Source of the DNA: DATKMP01 sp963790045
Lineage (GTDB): Bacteria; Bacteroidota; Ignavibacteria; UBA10030
Assembly: GCA_963790045.1 (NCBI GenBank)
Contig: CAWBMS010000008.1
Span: 62,001-126,000 of the forward strand
Direction: 5' to 3'
DNA: 64,000 nt
Shown here: positions 16,934 to 26,533 of the stretch, one piece after another
Layout of the letters: every line of letters begins with the position of its first letter
How positions within the stretch are numbered: position 1 is the first letter of the stretch
Notes under the pieces: model-generated
What the model was told of the DNA's origin: nothing
Seen by the model: only the letters and a program-made list of their open reading frames with translations
Database searches by the model: none
Program-made: the position numbers and the translations under genes

Positions 16934-17455
16934 TTAATCTTTAGCGCGCTTCATCTTACATGAGAGGCATTGTTGTGCATGCGGAACGGCTTCCAAACGA
17001 TCCTTGTCGATTAAGTTCCCGCAATCCGAGCAGAAGCCATAATCGCCGCGTTCGATCCGTTTCAGCGCATCATCCAAATAATTTAAAAATTTTCCTTCAC
17101 GCGATGCAAATAAAAAAACTTTTTCGCGTTCCATCGCATCAGTGCCTTGTTCCATGTGCAGCGAGTAATTGGAATTTTCCACCTCGTACTGGCCAGTGGT
17201 GGTGTCCATCATCGTCGCTTTCAACGATTCCAATTCATCAAGGATCTCTTTGCGCTTTTCAAGAATGAGTTTTTTAAACTGTTCCAACTCGGTTTTGCTG
17301 TAACCCTTTTTTACCGCAACTTTCGCTGCGGGCTTTGTTTTTACCGCTGCAACATGCTTCGCTTTCTTCACGTTCTTTGCTTTTACGGCAACACGTTTCG
17401 TTGTTTTTTTAACCACTTTTTTCTTTGTTGCTTTCTTTATTAATTTCTTTGCCAT
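16934..17455 (-). CDS. DksA/TraR-type C4 zinc finger protein
   Basis: A 173-residue protein. The first 50 residues are an extremely basic Lys/Ala/Val-rich tail resembling histone H1-like sequence. Residues 55-130 form a helical coiled coil (YSKTELEQFKKLILEKRKEIL) and residues 140-170 carry the four-cysteine finger (FCSDCGNLI and CLSCKMKR). DksA-type proteins enter the RNA polymerase secondary channel. This class with a basic N-terminus is common next to lspA and ileS in Bacteroidota, and its exact role is not known. It lies 14 nt upstream of lspA and 59 nt after ileS. Confidence 0.85.
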   Translation of the reverse strand: MAKKLIKKATKKKVVKKTTKRVAVKAKNVKKAKHVAAVKTKPAAKVAVKKGYSKTELEQFKKLILEKRKEILDELESLKATMMDTTTGQYEVENSNYSLHMEQGTDAMEREKVFLFASREGKFLNYLDDALKRIERGDYGFCSDCGNLIDKDRLEAVPHAQQCLSCKMKRAKD

Positions 17456-17514
17456 ACTATTTCTCCCATCACGACGAACGTGGATTTAATCGATAATGAA
17501 TGCACCAATATACT

Positions 17515-20500
17515 CTAAATCTTCTCAACTGCAAGTGAAATTTGTTCGCCGTTTATATCTTCCGATTTGACAGCATATTTTGTTATTTCGGCAGAAGAGG
17601 CCGCGTTGACTTCTATCGCCAGCGTTTCTTGTTGTATGTAGTCCGTCATTTTTACCAGCACCGCCATTAAACGCGGCGATGATTGGTAATAAATACGAAT
17701 ACGATCCGTCACTTCAAATCCGGAATCTTTCCGTAAGTTCTGAACACGATTGACAAATTCGCGCGCCAGTCCTTCGTTCACCAAATCTTCCGTCAGCTCT
17801 GTATCTAATGCCACCGTCACAGAACCATCGCTTTCCACCAACCAGCCCTGAATATCTTCGTGCAAAATTTCCACATCATTTGTGTCGATTTCGTACACAT
17901 TGCCGTTGATCGTCAACGATAACGTTCCGGCGGATTGCAGTGTTGCAATTTCTGCCGCTGTTAAATCTTTGATGCGTGCAGCAACGGGTTGAACGGATTT
18001 CCCGAACTTTGGCCCGAGTGTTTTGAAATTCGGTTTCGATTTCTTTTTGATGACGGCAGATTCATCCGTGACGTATTCGATTTGTTTAACGTTGATCTCT
18101 TCCAGAATCACATCTTCCATCTGCGTTAATTCTTTTCGTTCTGCATCGCTTCTCACTGGAAGGATGATTTTCTTCAACGGCTGGCGAACTTTCAAATTCG
18201 ATTTCATCCTCATCGCACGGACAATGCTCACGATTTTGATCGCGTGTTCCATTCGATGTTCCAATTCGGAATCTATTTGGGATTCATCAACAACCGGCAA
18301 TAACTCCAGATGAACAGATGTCAATGCGGACTTATTCCCTGCTGTCAAATTACGGTACAATTCTTCCGAAAGGAATGGCGCAAACGGCGCAATCAATTTT
18401 GTAATCGTCAACAGACATTCGTGCAACGTTTGATACGCCGCAGTTTTATCTTTTCCCTTTTCGCTCTTCCAGAAACGCCGCCGGTTCCGGCGCACATACC
18501 AATTGGAAAGTTGATCGATCGTAAAATCGCTGATGGCGCGTGCAGCGTGCGTTACATCGTATCCGCCGACATATTCGTGATATTGTTTGAGCAACGAATT
18601 GAGTTCCGATAAAATCCAGCGGTCGATCTCTGCGCGTTCGTTCACAGGGATCTTCGGTTCGCTGTTATCAAATCCATCCACGTTGGCATATAATGCAAAG
18701 AACGAATACGTATTTACCAACGTGCTAAAGAATTTTCGCTGAACTTCTCCCATTCCCTCTTCATCGAACAATGTCGGGCGCCACACGGGGCTTTGCGATA
18801 CCAAATACCACCGCACCGTATCCGCGCCGTATTTTTCCAGCAGCGAAAACGGTTCCACGGTATTCTTTTTCGTCTTGGACATTTTCTGCCCCTGCTTGTC
18901 GAGAATAAGTTCATTCACCAACACATTTTTGAATGCCGGCTTATGAAATAAAAATGTTCCGATCGAATGCAGCGTGTAAAACCAACCGCGTGTCTGGTCA
19001 ATTCCTTCATTGATGAAATCTGCGGGATATGCTTTTTCAAAAATTTCTTTATTCTCAAAAGGATAATGCCACTGCGCAAACGGCATCGAACCGGAATCGA
19101 ACCACACATCGATAAGTTCCGGCGTGCGTTTCATCGTGCCGCCGCATTCACATTCAAATGTAACAGCATCGACATGCGGCTTATGTAAATCAAGCGGTTC
19201 AGGAACATTCTTTCCCTTTTTCAATTCTTCCACACTGCCGACACATTTTAGCTTGCCGCATGTTTCACAAATCCAGATCGGCAGCGGCGTTCCCCAAAAC
19301 CGGTCACGAGAAAGCGCCCAGTCTTTATTGTCTTCTAACCAGTTTCCAAAACGCCCTTCGCCGACTTCTTTTGGAATCCAGTTGATCTGCTTGTTCAATT
19401 CAACCATCCGCTTTGCATAATCTGTCGTGCGGATGTACCACGATTCGCGCGCGTAATACAGCAGCGGCGATGAACACCGCCAGCAATGCGGGTAGCTGTG
19501 CAAGTGCATTTCTTTTTTATAGAGAATGCCGCGATGCTTGAGATCAAGAATAATTTCAGCGTCAGCATCCTTTACAAATTTTCCCGCAAACGGCGTTACT
19601 TCAGAATTAAATTCTCCTGATTTGTTCACCGGATGAATCGTCGGCAAATTATATTTTCTTCCAACTTGATAATCGTCTTCGCCATACGCCGGTGCCATGT
19701 GAACGATACCGGAACCGTCTTCGGTCGTCACAAAATCCGCGAGCACAACGTACCATCCTTTTTCTTTTACAGAATGGAAATTGTACATCCGTTCGTATTC
19801 TTTTCCGGCAAGTGATGCGCCCTTAAATTTTTCCAGCACAACATATTCGTCGCCAAGTACAGACAAGCGCGCTTCGGCAAGAATGAGTTTCTGTCCCTTG
19901 TGTTCAACCTTTACATAATCGACTTCAGGATGAACAGCAATTGCCACGTTCGAAATTAATGTCCATGGTGTCGTCGTCCAAACAAGAAAGAAGGTGTTGT
20001 CTTCGCCCTTCACTTGTAATTTGATATAAACAGATGGATCTTTGACGTCTTTGTAACCGAGCGAAACTTCGTGCGATGATAATGGCGTTTCGCAGCGCGG
20101 GCAGGTACGGTTGAATCTTATATCCTTTATAGATCAATCCTTTATCGAAGTACTGCTGCAACGCCCACCAAACGGATTCGATGTAATCGTTGTGAAAAGT
20201 GACATAAGGATGTTCGAGATCGACCCAATAGCCCATCTCTTTCGTCATTTTCTCCCAATCGGTTTTATATTTCCAAACCGACTTTTTACATTCTTCGTTA
20301 AACTTTGCAACACCGTACGCAACAATATCATCTTTGTGTTTGAAGCCAAGCATTTTCTCGACTTCAATTTCTACCGGTAAGCCGTGCGTATCCCAGCCGG
20401 CTTTGCGATGCACTTGAAACCCTTGCATCGTTTTGTACCGGCACACAATATCTTTCAACGTACGTGCCATAACGTGGTGAATACCCGGACGCCCGTTCGC

Positions 20501-20647
20501 TGTCGGCGGGCCTTCGTAAAATATAAACGCGGGTTTACCTTCGCGTGTGATAATGCTCTGTTTGAATATATCGTTCGTTTCCCAGAACTTGAGAATTTCG
20601 GTTTCTAATTCGTGATAATTAAGTTTGTCTGTAATTTGTTTAAACAT
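17515..20647 (-). CDS. ileS: Isoleucyl-tRNA synthetase, type 2 (one frameshift)
   Basis: Attaches isoleucine to its tRNA and edits mischarged valine. The class I signatures are clear: PPTANGRPGIHHVMARTLKD (HIGH region) and KMSKTKKN (KMSKS), with a long CP1 editing domain between them and an anticodon-binding domain beyond. The PPTANGRPGIHHV form marks the type 2, eukaryote-like enzymes. The frame breaks at 20104-20108, at CAGGTAC: removing one base restores QPYCPRCETPLSSHE and about 1043 residues. The gene must be functional, so the break is almost certainly a sequence error. ATG at 20647 preferred. Operon: punA upstream, dksA-like downstream. Confidence 0.93.
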
Positions 20648-20706
20648 CGTTTTCGTCATCAAATAAATATTTGCAAGTGTTAGAAATTGTTCTTCATAAT
20701 TTTTCT

Positions 20707-21534
20707 TTACACTTTCATTCGCTTTACAACTTCTTTCATAATCGCCGTCATCTTGGGTTCAGCTTTGTTGGCAACTTTTAAAATTTCTTCCAGCTTTGCC
20801 GGTTTCAGTGCATCGGGAAAACATTCATCTGTCAAAATCGAAAAGCCCAGCACTTTCATTCCCATGTGCACTGCAACAATATCTTCTGGAACGGTGGACA
20901 TTCCCACGGCATCGGCACCGATGAAACGAACAAAGCGATATTCTGCTTTTGTCTCCAGATTTGGACCTTGCATTGCCACATACACGCCTTTTTGAACGCG
21001 GATTTTTAAATCCAATGCGGCTTGTTCGGCAAGTGCAATTAACTCTTTGCTGTACGCCTCGGACATATCGGGAAACCGCGGGCCGAGTTCGTCATCATTC
21101 GGTCCGATAAGTGGATTATCGCCGAGCAAATTGATGTGATCGCTCATAATCATCACATCGCCTTTTTGAAACAAGGGATTTAACGCACCGGCGGCATTGG
21201 AGACAAGTAAATTTTCCACGCCAAGAAATTTCATCACGCGAACAGGAAACGTGACTTGCTTCAGCGAATATCCTTCGTACAGATGAAAGCGCCCCTGCAT
21301 TGCAACGACCTTCTTACCTGCAAGCGTTCCGAAGATCAATTTGCCCTGATGCGATTCGACAGTGGAAATAGGAAAATGTGGAATATCGCCGTAGTCGATA
21401 ACTATTTCCTTTTTTATTTCTTTCACCAATCCACCGAGGCCGGTTCCGAGAATAATACCAATCTTCGGTATTGTAGAAGTTTTTGTTCGAATAAATTCGA
21501 GCGCTTCAGCAATCTGTGTGCGTAATTCCGACAT
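20707..21534 (-). CDS. punA: Purine-nucleoside phosphorylase
   Basis: Splits inosine and guanosine with phosphate into base and ribose-1-phosphate for purine salvage. The 275-residue protein is of the trimeric, mammalian-like class: IILGTGLGGLVKEI (phosphate loop), VVAMQGRFHLYEGY, VSNAAGALNP and the late GADAVGMSTVPEDIVA with the base-binding ILTDECFP region. The length is normal. It lies 11 nt after divIVA and 59 nt before ileS on the same strand, so all are probably one transcript. Confidence 0.95.
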   Translation of the reverse strand: MSELRTQIAEALEFIRTKTSTIPKIGIILGTGLGGLVKEIKKEIVIDYGDIPHFPISTVESHQGKLIFGTLAGKKVVAMQGRFHLYEGYSLKQVTFPVRVMKFLGVENLLVSNAAGALNPLFQKGDVMIMSDHINLLGDNPLIGPNDDELGPRFPDMSEAYSKELIALAEQAALDLKIRVQKGVYVAMQGPNLETKAEYRFVRFIGADAVGMSTVPEDIVAVHMGMKVLGFSILTDECFPDALKPAKLEEILKVANKAEPKMTAIMKEVVKRMKV

Positions 21535-21545
21535 AGAAAAATCCT

Positions 21546-22073
21546 TTAGAGCTTTTTCAAAATTTCGTCGATCTCAAGATTGTCTTTGCCTGTGCCTTTG
21601 GACATATCTTTCTGCATTGCATCATCATCCACGGCAAGCGCACGAATTAAATCTAATTCGGATGAAAGTAAAATTTTGAGTTTGCTCAACACACTTTCCT
21701 TCCGCGCTTTCAACGTGCTGATCTCTTCTTTTGCTTTTGCAAAATCCAACCGTGCTTTCTCGACAATTTGCGATGCTTTCACTTCCGCTTCTTTGACAAT
21801 GAGTTCGGCTTCGCGTTTGGAATTTTCAATCGATTTGCCGCTCGTCTCTTGCGCTTGCATCAATGTTTGCTGGAGCGTCTTTTCAATATTCTTGTAATCG
21901 GAAAGCTGCGTTTCTAATTCGACGATCTTTTCTTTTTGTTCTCTATCAAGACGCACCCATTCTTCCATTTCATTGGAAAGCATCTCCAAAAATGTTTCTA
22001 CTTCCACGGGATCAAAGCCGCGCAGCGTTTTTTTAAATTGCTGGCGTTTAATTTCAAGTGGTGTAATTTTCAT
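21546..22073 (-). CDS. DivIVA-domain protein
   Basis: DivIVA-type proteins bind curved membrane and organise division or polar growth. The N-terminal signature MKITPLEIKRQQFKKTLRGF followed by DPVEVETFLEML matches the lipid-binding domain, and a coiled coil (LVKEAEVKASQIVEKARLDF) fills the rest of the 175 residues. An ORF extension to 22130 exists, but the domain starts at 22073. It sits between yggS and punA in the place where Gram-positive genomes carry divIVA near yggS. Confidence 0.9.
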   Translation of the reverse strand: MKITPLEIKRQQFKKTLRGFDPVEVETFLEMLSNEMEEWVRLDREQKEKIVELETQLSDYKNIEKTLQQTLMQAQETSGKSIENSKREAELIVKEAEVKASQIVEKARLDFAKAKEEISTLKARKESVLSKLKILLSSELDLIRALAVDDDAMQKDMSKGTGKDNLEIDEILKKL

Positions 22074-22086
22074 AGCTTTCCTTCCT

Positions 22087-22785
22087 TTATTGCTGGTTAT
22101 AGGAACGCGTGCCGAAGATTGCTGTTCCAATTCTCACAATCGTGGCACCTTCTTCAATCGCTACTTCAAAATCGTGCGTCATGCCCATCGATAACTGTTT
22201 CATTTCTACTTGCTTGATACCTTCGCGTTCAATTTGTTTTTTCAATTCCACAACTTGCCTGAACGATGCTCGCGATCGATTTGGATCATCGGCAAACGGT
22301 CCCATCGTCATCAATCCACAAACACGAACGTGCGGCAACAGTGCAAGTTCTTTAACGAGCTCCAAGGTTTTCTCTGGAGCAACGCCATACTTCGTTGCTT
22401 CATCGGTGGTATGCACTTCCACCAAAACATCTTGAACTCTTCCAACCTTCGCTGCGCGTCTATCAATTTCTTTTCCAAGTTCCATATCATCCACGGAATG
22501 AATGAGATGCACATACTCGGCAAGATATTTTACTTTATTCGATTGCAAATGGCCGATGAAATGCCACCGCACATCGGAACCAGAAAACGTTTTACGCTTC
22601 TCACGCAATTCCTGAACATAATTTTCGCCAAAATCTTTTTGTCCGGCGGCAATCGCTTCACGAATTGCTTCCGCCGAAAATGTCTTCGAGACAGCAAGAA
22701 GCTGAATCTCTTCTGCGTTGCGTCCGCATCGTGAACAAACTTCTATAATGCGTTTCCGCAGAATTTGTAAATTTTCGGCAATCAT
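22087..22785 (-). CDS. YggS-family pyridoxal phosphate homeostasis protein
   Basis: A PLP-binding protein of the alanine racemase-fold family that buffers PLP and amino-acid pools. The PLP lysine is in LLAVSKTFSAEAI (near residue 33). Also visible are FGENYVQELREK, WHFIGHLQSNK, RVCGLMTMGP and LSMGMTHDFEVAIEEGATIVRIGTAIFG, the complete set for the family, in 232 residues. The ATG at 22785 matches the family start and lies 18 nt after a readable -10 box, so an ORF extension to 22866 is rejected. First gene of the run through divIVA, punA, ileS, lspA and rluD. Confidence 0.95.
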   Translation of the reverse strand: MIAENLQILRKRIIEVCSRCGRNAEEIQLLAVSKTFSAEAIREAIAAGQKDFGENYVQELREKRKTFSGSDVRWHFIGHLQSNKVKYLAEYVHLIHSVDDMELGKEIDRRAAKVGRVQDVLVEVHTTDEATKYGVAPEKTLELVKELALLPHVRVCGLMTMGPFADDPNRSRASFRQVVELKKQIEREGIKQVEMKQLSMGMTHDFEVAIEEGATIVRIGTAIFGTRSYNQQ

Positions 22786-22803
22786 TTTCTCTGACGAATA
22801 ATA

Positions 22804-22832
22804 AATATACGCCAACTTACCGCTAAAATCAA
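22804..22832 (-). promoter_or_regulatory. Candidate promoter for the yggS-divIVA-punA-ileS run
   Basis: TTGATT (22827-22832) and TATATT (22804-22809) on the minus strand are 17 nt apart. The -10 box ends 18 nt before the yggS ATG, leaving a leader of about 12 nt. Confidence 0.6.
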
Positions 22833-22880
22833 TTCGCCAAAACGAGAAATCACGGTTCACAAACACTTAACATACGCTCC

Positions 22881-22909
22881 TTGACTTCCATGCTGTAATT
22901 TGTTTTATT
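22881..22909 (+). promoter_or_regulatory. Candidate promoter for the TPR protein gene
   Basis: TTGACT (22881-22886) with TTTATT (22904-22909) at 17 nt; an AAGGA Shine-Dalgarno precedes the TTG start at 22935. Divergent from the yggS promoter. Confidence 0.45.
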
Positions 22910-22934
22910 AATAGGTAGGAAAAAGGATACTGCG

Positions 22935-24341
22935 TTGGCTGACTTTAATAAATATGATGATAATTTCGATTCCCAGCATAACCGACATTCAGAAGACGAT
23001 GTTCGCCGGTTCAGGGAATTGCTGCGCAATGGCGGCAAAGACATTAATAACCCAGAAGCACTGGAAGAAATTATCCAGTTTTATTTTGAGCATGAAAAAT
23101 TTGAAGACGCGTTGACGTACGCCGATCGCTTGTTGTCATTCCAGCCGTACAATGCCGATGCGTGGCAGCGTAAAGGCATGATATTGAATAATTTGTTTCG
23201 CTATGTTGATGCTCTTTTTTGTTTTGATAAAGCCGTCAGTTTGAATCCGGTTGATGCAGAAATTTACATTAACCGCGGCATCACACTCGATAATTTAAAT
23301 CGTGATGCTGAATCCTTAGAATCGTTTGAAAAAGCTCTGGAACTTGAACCGACAAATGCCGATGCCCTCTTCAATAAGGCTGTAACATTGGAGAAATTGG
23401 AAAAGTTTGACGAAGCAGAACGATTGTTCCGTCTTGTGCTGGACATTGATCCCGAAAATCCTGAAGTATGGTACGAACTTGGCTATTGCTACGATTATAT
23501 GGATCGGCCGGAAGAATCGATTCACGCTTATGAAGAACAATTAGATCGTGATCCGTATAATTACAATGCGTGGTATAACCGCGGCATCGTGCAAAACAGA
23601 ATTGGAAAATACAAAGAAGCAATTGAAAGTTATGAGTACGCACTTGCCATTAAAGAAGATTTTCCGGCGGCATGGTACAATATGGGAAATGCGTTTGCCA
23701 ATATCAGCAAGCTGCCGGATGCCATACGATGTTTCAAAGCAGCAATCGAACTTGAACCGAAAGATGTTTCCATTTGGCATAACCTTGGCAATGCGTATGA
23801 AGAATTGAACAATTATCTTGAAGCATTGAATTGTTATTCCCATGCTATTGACCTCGACAGCACACATCACGAATCCTACTTCGGACGCGGTTGTTGTTAC
23901 GATGCTCTGGGACAAACTCACCTTGCCGAAAAAGAATTTCGCAAAGCAACCAATCTCCGTACCGACTACGCAGAATATTGGTACACGCTTGGCGATGCAC
24001 AATATAATTTGGCACAATTAGAAGATTGTCTTGTAAGTTACAAACACGTTACAGAAATTGAACCGCACAATGCAGATATTTGGTTCGATTATGGCGATAC
24101 GTTATATGAAGTTCATCGTTACGAAGAAGCGCTCCAAGCATTGAACCATGCAATTGACCTGAAGCAGGATTATGCCGAAGCACGTTTTAGTTTGGCGCGT
24201 GTTTTTCTTTCGTTGGAACGTTATCGTGAAGCAGCGTCTGAATTTGCTACTGCCTTCCGCATATTGCCGGAATTGCGGAAAGATTTTGAACAGGCATATC
24301 CTGACTTAGTCAAAGACCGGCAGTTTCTCCGTTTGCTGTAG
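22935..24341 (+). CDS. Large tetratricopeptide repeat protein
   Basis: A 468-residue protein made almost wholly of TPR units of 34 residues, about eleven or twelve in series, with typical positions such as NADAWQRKGMILNNLFRYVDA, AEIYINRGITLDNLNRDAES and VSIWHNLGNAYEELNNYLEA. No signal peptide or membrane helix is seen, so it is probably a cytoplasmic scaffold. The start codon is TTG, supported by AAGGA seven bases upstream. Partners are unknown; homologues occur widely in the FCB group as TPR proteins of unassigned role. Confidence 0.9.
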   Translation: MADFNKYDDNFDSQHNRHSEDDVRRFRELLRNGGKDINNPEALEEIIQFYFEHEKFEDALTYADRLLSFQPYNADAWQRKGMILNNLFRYVDALFCFDKAVSLNPVDAEIYINRGITLDNLNRDAESLESFEKALELEPTNADALFNKAVTLEKLEKFDEAERLFRLVLDIDPENPEVWYELGYCYDYMDRPEESIHAYEEQLDRDPYNYNAWYNRGIVQNRIGKYKEAIESYEYALAIKEDFPAAWYNMGNAFANISKLPDAIRCFKAAIELEPKDVSIWHNLGNAYEELNNYLEALNCYSHAIDLDSTHHESYFGRGCCYDALGQTHLAEKEFRKATNLRTDYAEYWYTLGDAQYNLAQLEDCLVSYKHVTEIEPHNADIWFDYGDTLYEVHRYEEALQALNHAIDLKQDYAEARFSLARVFLSLERYREAASEFATAFRILPELRKDFEQAYPDLVKDRQFLRLL

Positions 24342-24373
24342 TCGTAATATTTTTCTCTTCTATCGAATTTCCT

Positions 24374-25216
24374 ATGAAACATTTTGCTGTCATCGGACAT
24401 CCTATCGGTCATTCACTGTCACCGTTGATGCACAACACGGGATTTACGCAGCTCGGAATCGATGCACAGTATGAAGCAATGGATGTTACGCAGGAAAATC
24501 TTGCGATACTCTTCAGCAATTTCGCAATGAAAATTTTATCGGATTCAATGTTACTGTTCCACACAAACAAGCTGTGATACAATTCTTGGATCAAATCTCC
24601 GATGAAGCAAAAGTTATCGGCGCAGTGAATACCGTTCATCAAAAAAACGGAAAATTGTTCGGCTACAATACCGATGTCATTGGCATTTTGAAATCCTTGG
24701 AACCATTTCGAAATAAAATTCAGAATGCTTCGTGTCTTGTCTTTGGCGCCGGCGGTGCATCGCATTCCGTGATGTTTGTGTTGACACAAAACTTGAAACC
24801 AAAGAAAATCTTTTTAACATCACGCACAGAAAAAAAAATCTGAATCGCTCGCAAACGCATTTCGTACTCTCGATGTAGAAATCAAAATACTCCCAACCGA
24901 TTCAAAAAAAATTATCGGGGCAATTGAAGAAATTACGCTTATTGTGAATTGCACTCCGCTGGGAATGTTTCCCAATATCAACGCTTCTCCTCTTCCCGAC
25001 AACACACGATTGAATCATCATCACATTGTTTTTGATTTAATCTATCGCCCATTACAAACCTTGTTGCTTCGGCAGGCAAGTGCAGCAAATGCAACGACCA
25101 TCGGCGGATTGGAGATGTTGATTCAACAAGGCGCGGCAGCGTTTAAAATTTGGACGGGGCAAGAACTACCGCTTTCAGTCATTCAATCGACACTTTTAAA
25201 GGAACTCTCTACTTAG
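24374..25216 (+). CDS. aroE: Shikimate 5-dehydrogenase AroE (two frameshifts)
   Basis: Reduces 3-dehydroshikimate to shikimate with NADPH. The N-terminal substrate motif HFAVIGHPIGHSLSPLMHN and the later GFNVTVPHKQ, GYNTDVIG, FGAGGASHSV and NCTPLGM identify it. Three frames are used. Restoring one T at AATTTCGC near 24517-24524 gives NFRNENFIGFNVTVPHK; removing one A from the nine-A run at 24830-24838 gives RTEKKSESLAN. The corrected protein is 280 residues, a normal length. Both breaks are at homopolymers, unlike the GTAC-linked breaks elsewhere. The gene follows the TPR gene by 32 nt. Confidence 0.88.
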
Positions 25217-25359
25217 TCGTCCCTGAAGAAGAAGAAAGAGGTAATAAAAACAGGTGAAGCGGGAAAAAAGTATTAATTTAAGTACACCAGAAACGAGGAA
25301 AAGATCATCAAAACCTTGCAGAACAATATATGTTGTTATCAACTAAGCACCGAGCCCAA

Positions 25360-25524
25360 ATGAGTTTCTATACGACGTTTGAAGAACAATTGAATCATAC
25401 ACATCCACTGTATGTGTTAGCGAAGAAAATCGACTGGCAGATGTCTGAAGAAGCCTTTGCGAAGCATTATCGAAAAGATTTTGGCCGACCGGCGAAAGAG
25501 ATACGGTTGATGGTGTCATTGTGA
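25360..25524 (+). pseudogene. IS5-type transposase remnant (N-terminal part)
   Basis: MSFYTTFEEQLNHTHPLYVL, then AKKIDWQMSEEAFAKHYRKD and FGRPAKEIRLMVSL match the DUF772 N-terminal domain of IS5/IS1182-family transposases. The frame stops after 54 residues where intact enzymes continue for several hundred, with no catalytic DDE residues present. The break coincides with IS3-type end sequence beginning at about 25525, so an IS3 insertion probably truncated it. Confidence 0.75.
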
Positions 25525-25690
25525 TCTTTACCCATAAAATCGGACAAGTAGTTAAGGCATAGATAATTCAAACTGCACCAGCGAGCGATAGCCTAAAGCC
25601 GAATGCAATCTGCGTTGATTATGCCAAAGGCATGGCTTTGCCACCTTCGGCAGACATATTTTCTCTCATCGCTCTTGACTTTTAACACAG
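25525..25690 (-). mobile_element. IS3-family element remnant
   Basis: The stretch starts with GTCCGATTTTATGGGT-type terminal sequence (read on the minus strand), contains the C-terminal codons of an IS3 OrfB transposase at 25552-25629 and then loses similarity. It separates the IS5 fragment from the integron-like core site at 25697 and probably interrupts the attC site expected there. Exact ends cannot be set by eye. Confidence 0.55.
25552..25629 (-). pseudogene. IS3-family transposase OrfB C-terminal remnant
   Basis: Read on the minus strand the codons give HNQRRLHSALGYRSLVQFE, then LSMP and a stop. RRLHSALGYRSP-VQFE is the well-known C-terminal signature of IS3-family integrase-type transposases. 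Nothing of the catalytic domain remains upstream, so this is a short fossil. Confidence 0.75.
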
Positions 25691-25696
25691 TACCTG

Positions 25697-25710
25697 GTTA
25701 GGCACAACGC
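25697..25710 (-). other. Integron cassette end core site (R''-like), rest of attC disrupted
   Basis: GTTAGGCACAACGC on the plus strand, i.e. GCGTTGTGCCTAAC on the minus strand, directly after the stop of the methyltransferase-like gene. GCCTAAC fits the R'' consensus RYYYAAC. It is the perfect inverted complement of the sequence at 26300-26313 at the other end of the same gene, as expected for one excisable cassette. The matching R' box at lower coordinates is not found; IS3 debris lies there. Confidence 0.55.
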
Positions 25711-25713
25711 ATC

Positions 25714-26277
25714 CTAATAAATTATTGGAATTATTTTCTTTGTACCACTTTTATAATTTAAGTACTCTTCCCCAAAGTGCTCACACATAAATCGTTCTTC
25801 AACATTTATTCGGTAATTGTAACCAATCGCAATTGGTATTATCATTAATATAACAGATAACCAATTTGACATTGAAATCGAAATCCCAATAAAAATAATA
25901 AGTTGCCCTAAATATCCTGGATGTCGAATCTTCTTATATATACCCGTTTTGATCAATTTGTGATTCTCAACTTTTGACACCGAATATGTAAATTCATCAT
26001 TAAGCGTTAATATCGATTGTATTCTGATAATCAAACCCAGGATCGCCATTGCAATTCCAATACAAAAGAAAGTATCCCAATGATATATCCTACCAATTGT
26101 TGTTGCGCCTATGGAAAAGGACAATATATATCCAATCGTTATACAAATATATAACATCCATAAACTACCTTTATCCTTTAGTGCGTTAACAACACTTTTT
26201 TTCCTTTGTCTCATATTCATAAATATTTCAAAGAATGCGTATAAGTACGAAAATCCTATGATTACCATTAATTTCAT
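25714..26277 (-). CDS. Isoprenylcysteine carboxyl methyltransferase-like membrane protein
   Basis: An integral membrane protein of 187 residues with about five helices. The C-terminal half has the ICMT/PEMT signature: GIYKKIRHPGYLGQLIIFIG and NVEERFMCEHFGEEYLNYKS, where the HPGY and E-R pairs bind S-adenosylmethionine. Bacterial members methylate small molecules, lipids or unknown substrates; no isoprenylated protein is implied. The ATG at 26277 is preferred because the upstream ORF extension runs through an integron core site. The gene appears to be the sole cargo of one cassette and is more A/T-rich than the core genes around it. Confidence 0.8.
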   Translation of the reverse strand: MKLMVIIGFSYLYAFFEIFMNMRQRKKSVVNALKDKGSLWMLYICITIGYILSFSIGATTIGRIYHWDTFFCIGIAMAILGLIIRIQSILTLNDEFTYSVSKVENHKLIKTGIYKKIRHPGYLGQLIIFIGISISMSNWLSVILMIIPIAIGYNYRINVEERFMCEHFGEEYLNYKSGTKKIIPIIY

Positions 26278-26299
26278 TTTGTTGCTCACATTATTATTT

Positions 26300-26513
26300 T
26301 GCGTTGTGCCTAACGGATCGGCGCTAAGCTGCGGCACTGATAACTTTCAAATTGCACTAAACGAAACAAGTTCATGCTGAAAACGAAATTAATTACACAA
26401 ATGTTATGAAGTACAAAGAACAATTTAATGAAAACTGAAACCCACCACCAGCCATGCGTAAAGTACCCACGCTCATCCGGTCAGCTTGAACCGCTGGTTA
26501 GAACGCACGAAGC
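26300..26513 (-). other. attC-like integron recombination site between two cassettes
   Basis: Read on the minus strand the site runs from TTCGTGCGTTCTAAC (26513 downwards) to GTTAGGCACAACGC (26313-26300). The outer CTAAC and GTTAG boxes pair (R'' and R'), and inner AAGCTG and CAGCTT boxes pair (L'' and L') with unpaired spacers between, the layout of attC. It lies between the stop of the HEPN-like gene and the start of the methyltransferase-like gene. At about 193 bp between the core boxes it is longer than common attC sites, so a structure-aware search is the proper test. Confidence 0.55.
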
Positions 26514-26533
26514 AACATGCCTATTGGTTATTC

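Noticed and set aside
17515..20647. Split isoleucyl-tRNA synthetase made as two proteins
   Set aside because: The break falls inside a conserved zinc-type motif and one base at GTAC restores it; no ribosome binding site precedes the second part.
20687..20995. Plus-strand frame opposite punA
   Set aside because: Shadow of a well-supported gene; many similar antisense frames exist because of codon bias.
24374..25216. Programmed ribosomal frameshifting in aroE
   Set aside because: No slippery heptamer with a downstream structure is apparent at the first break, and the second is a plain nine-A run typical of sequencing error.
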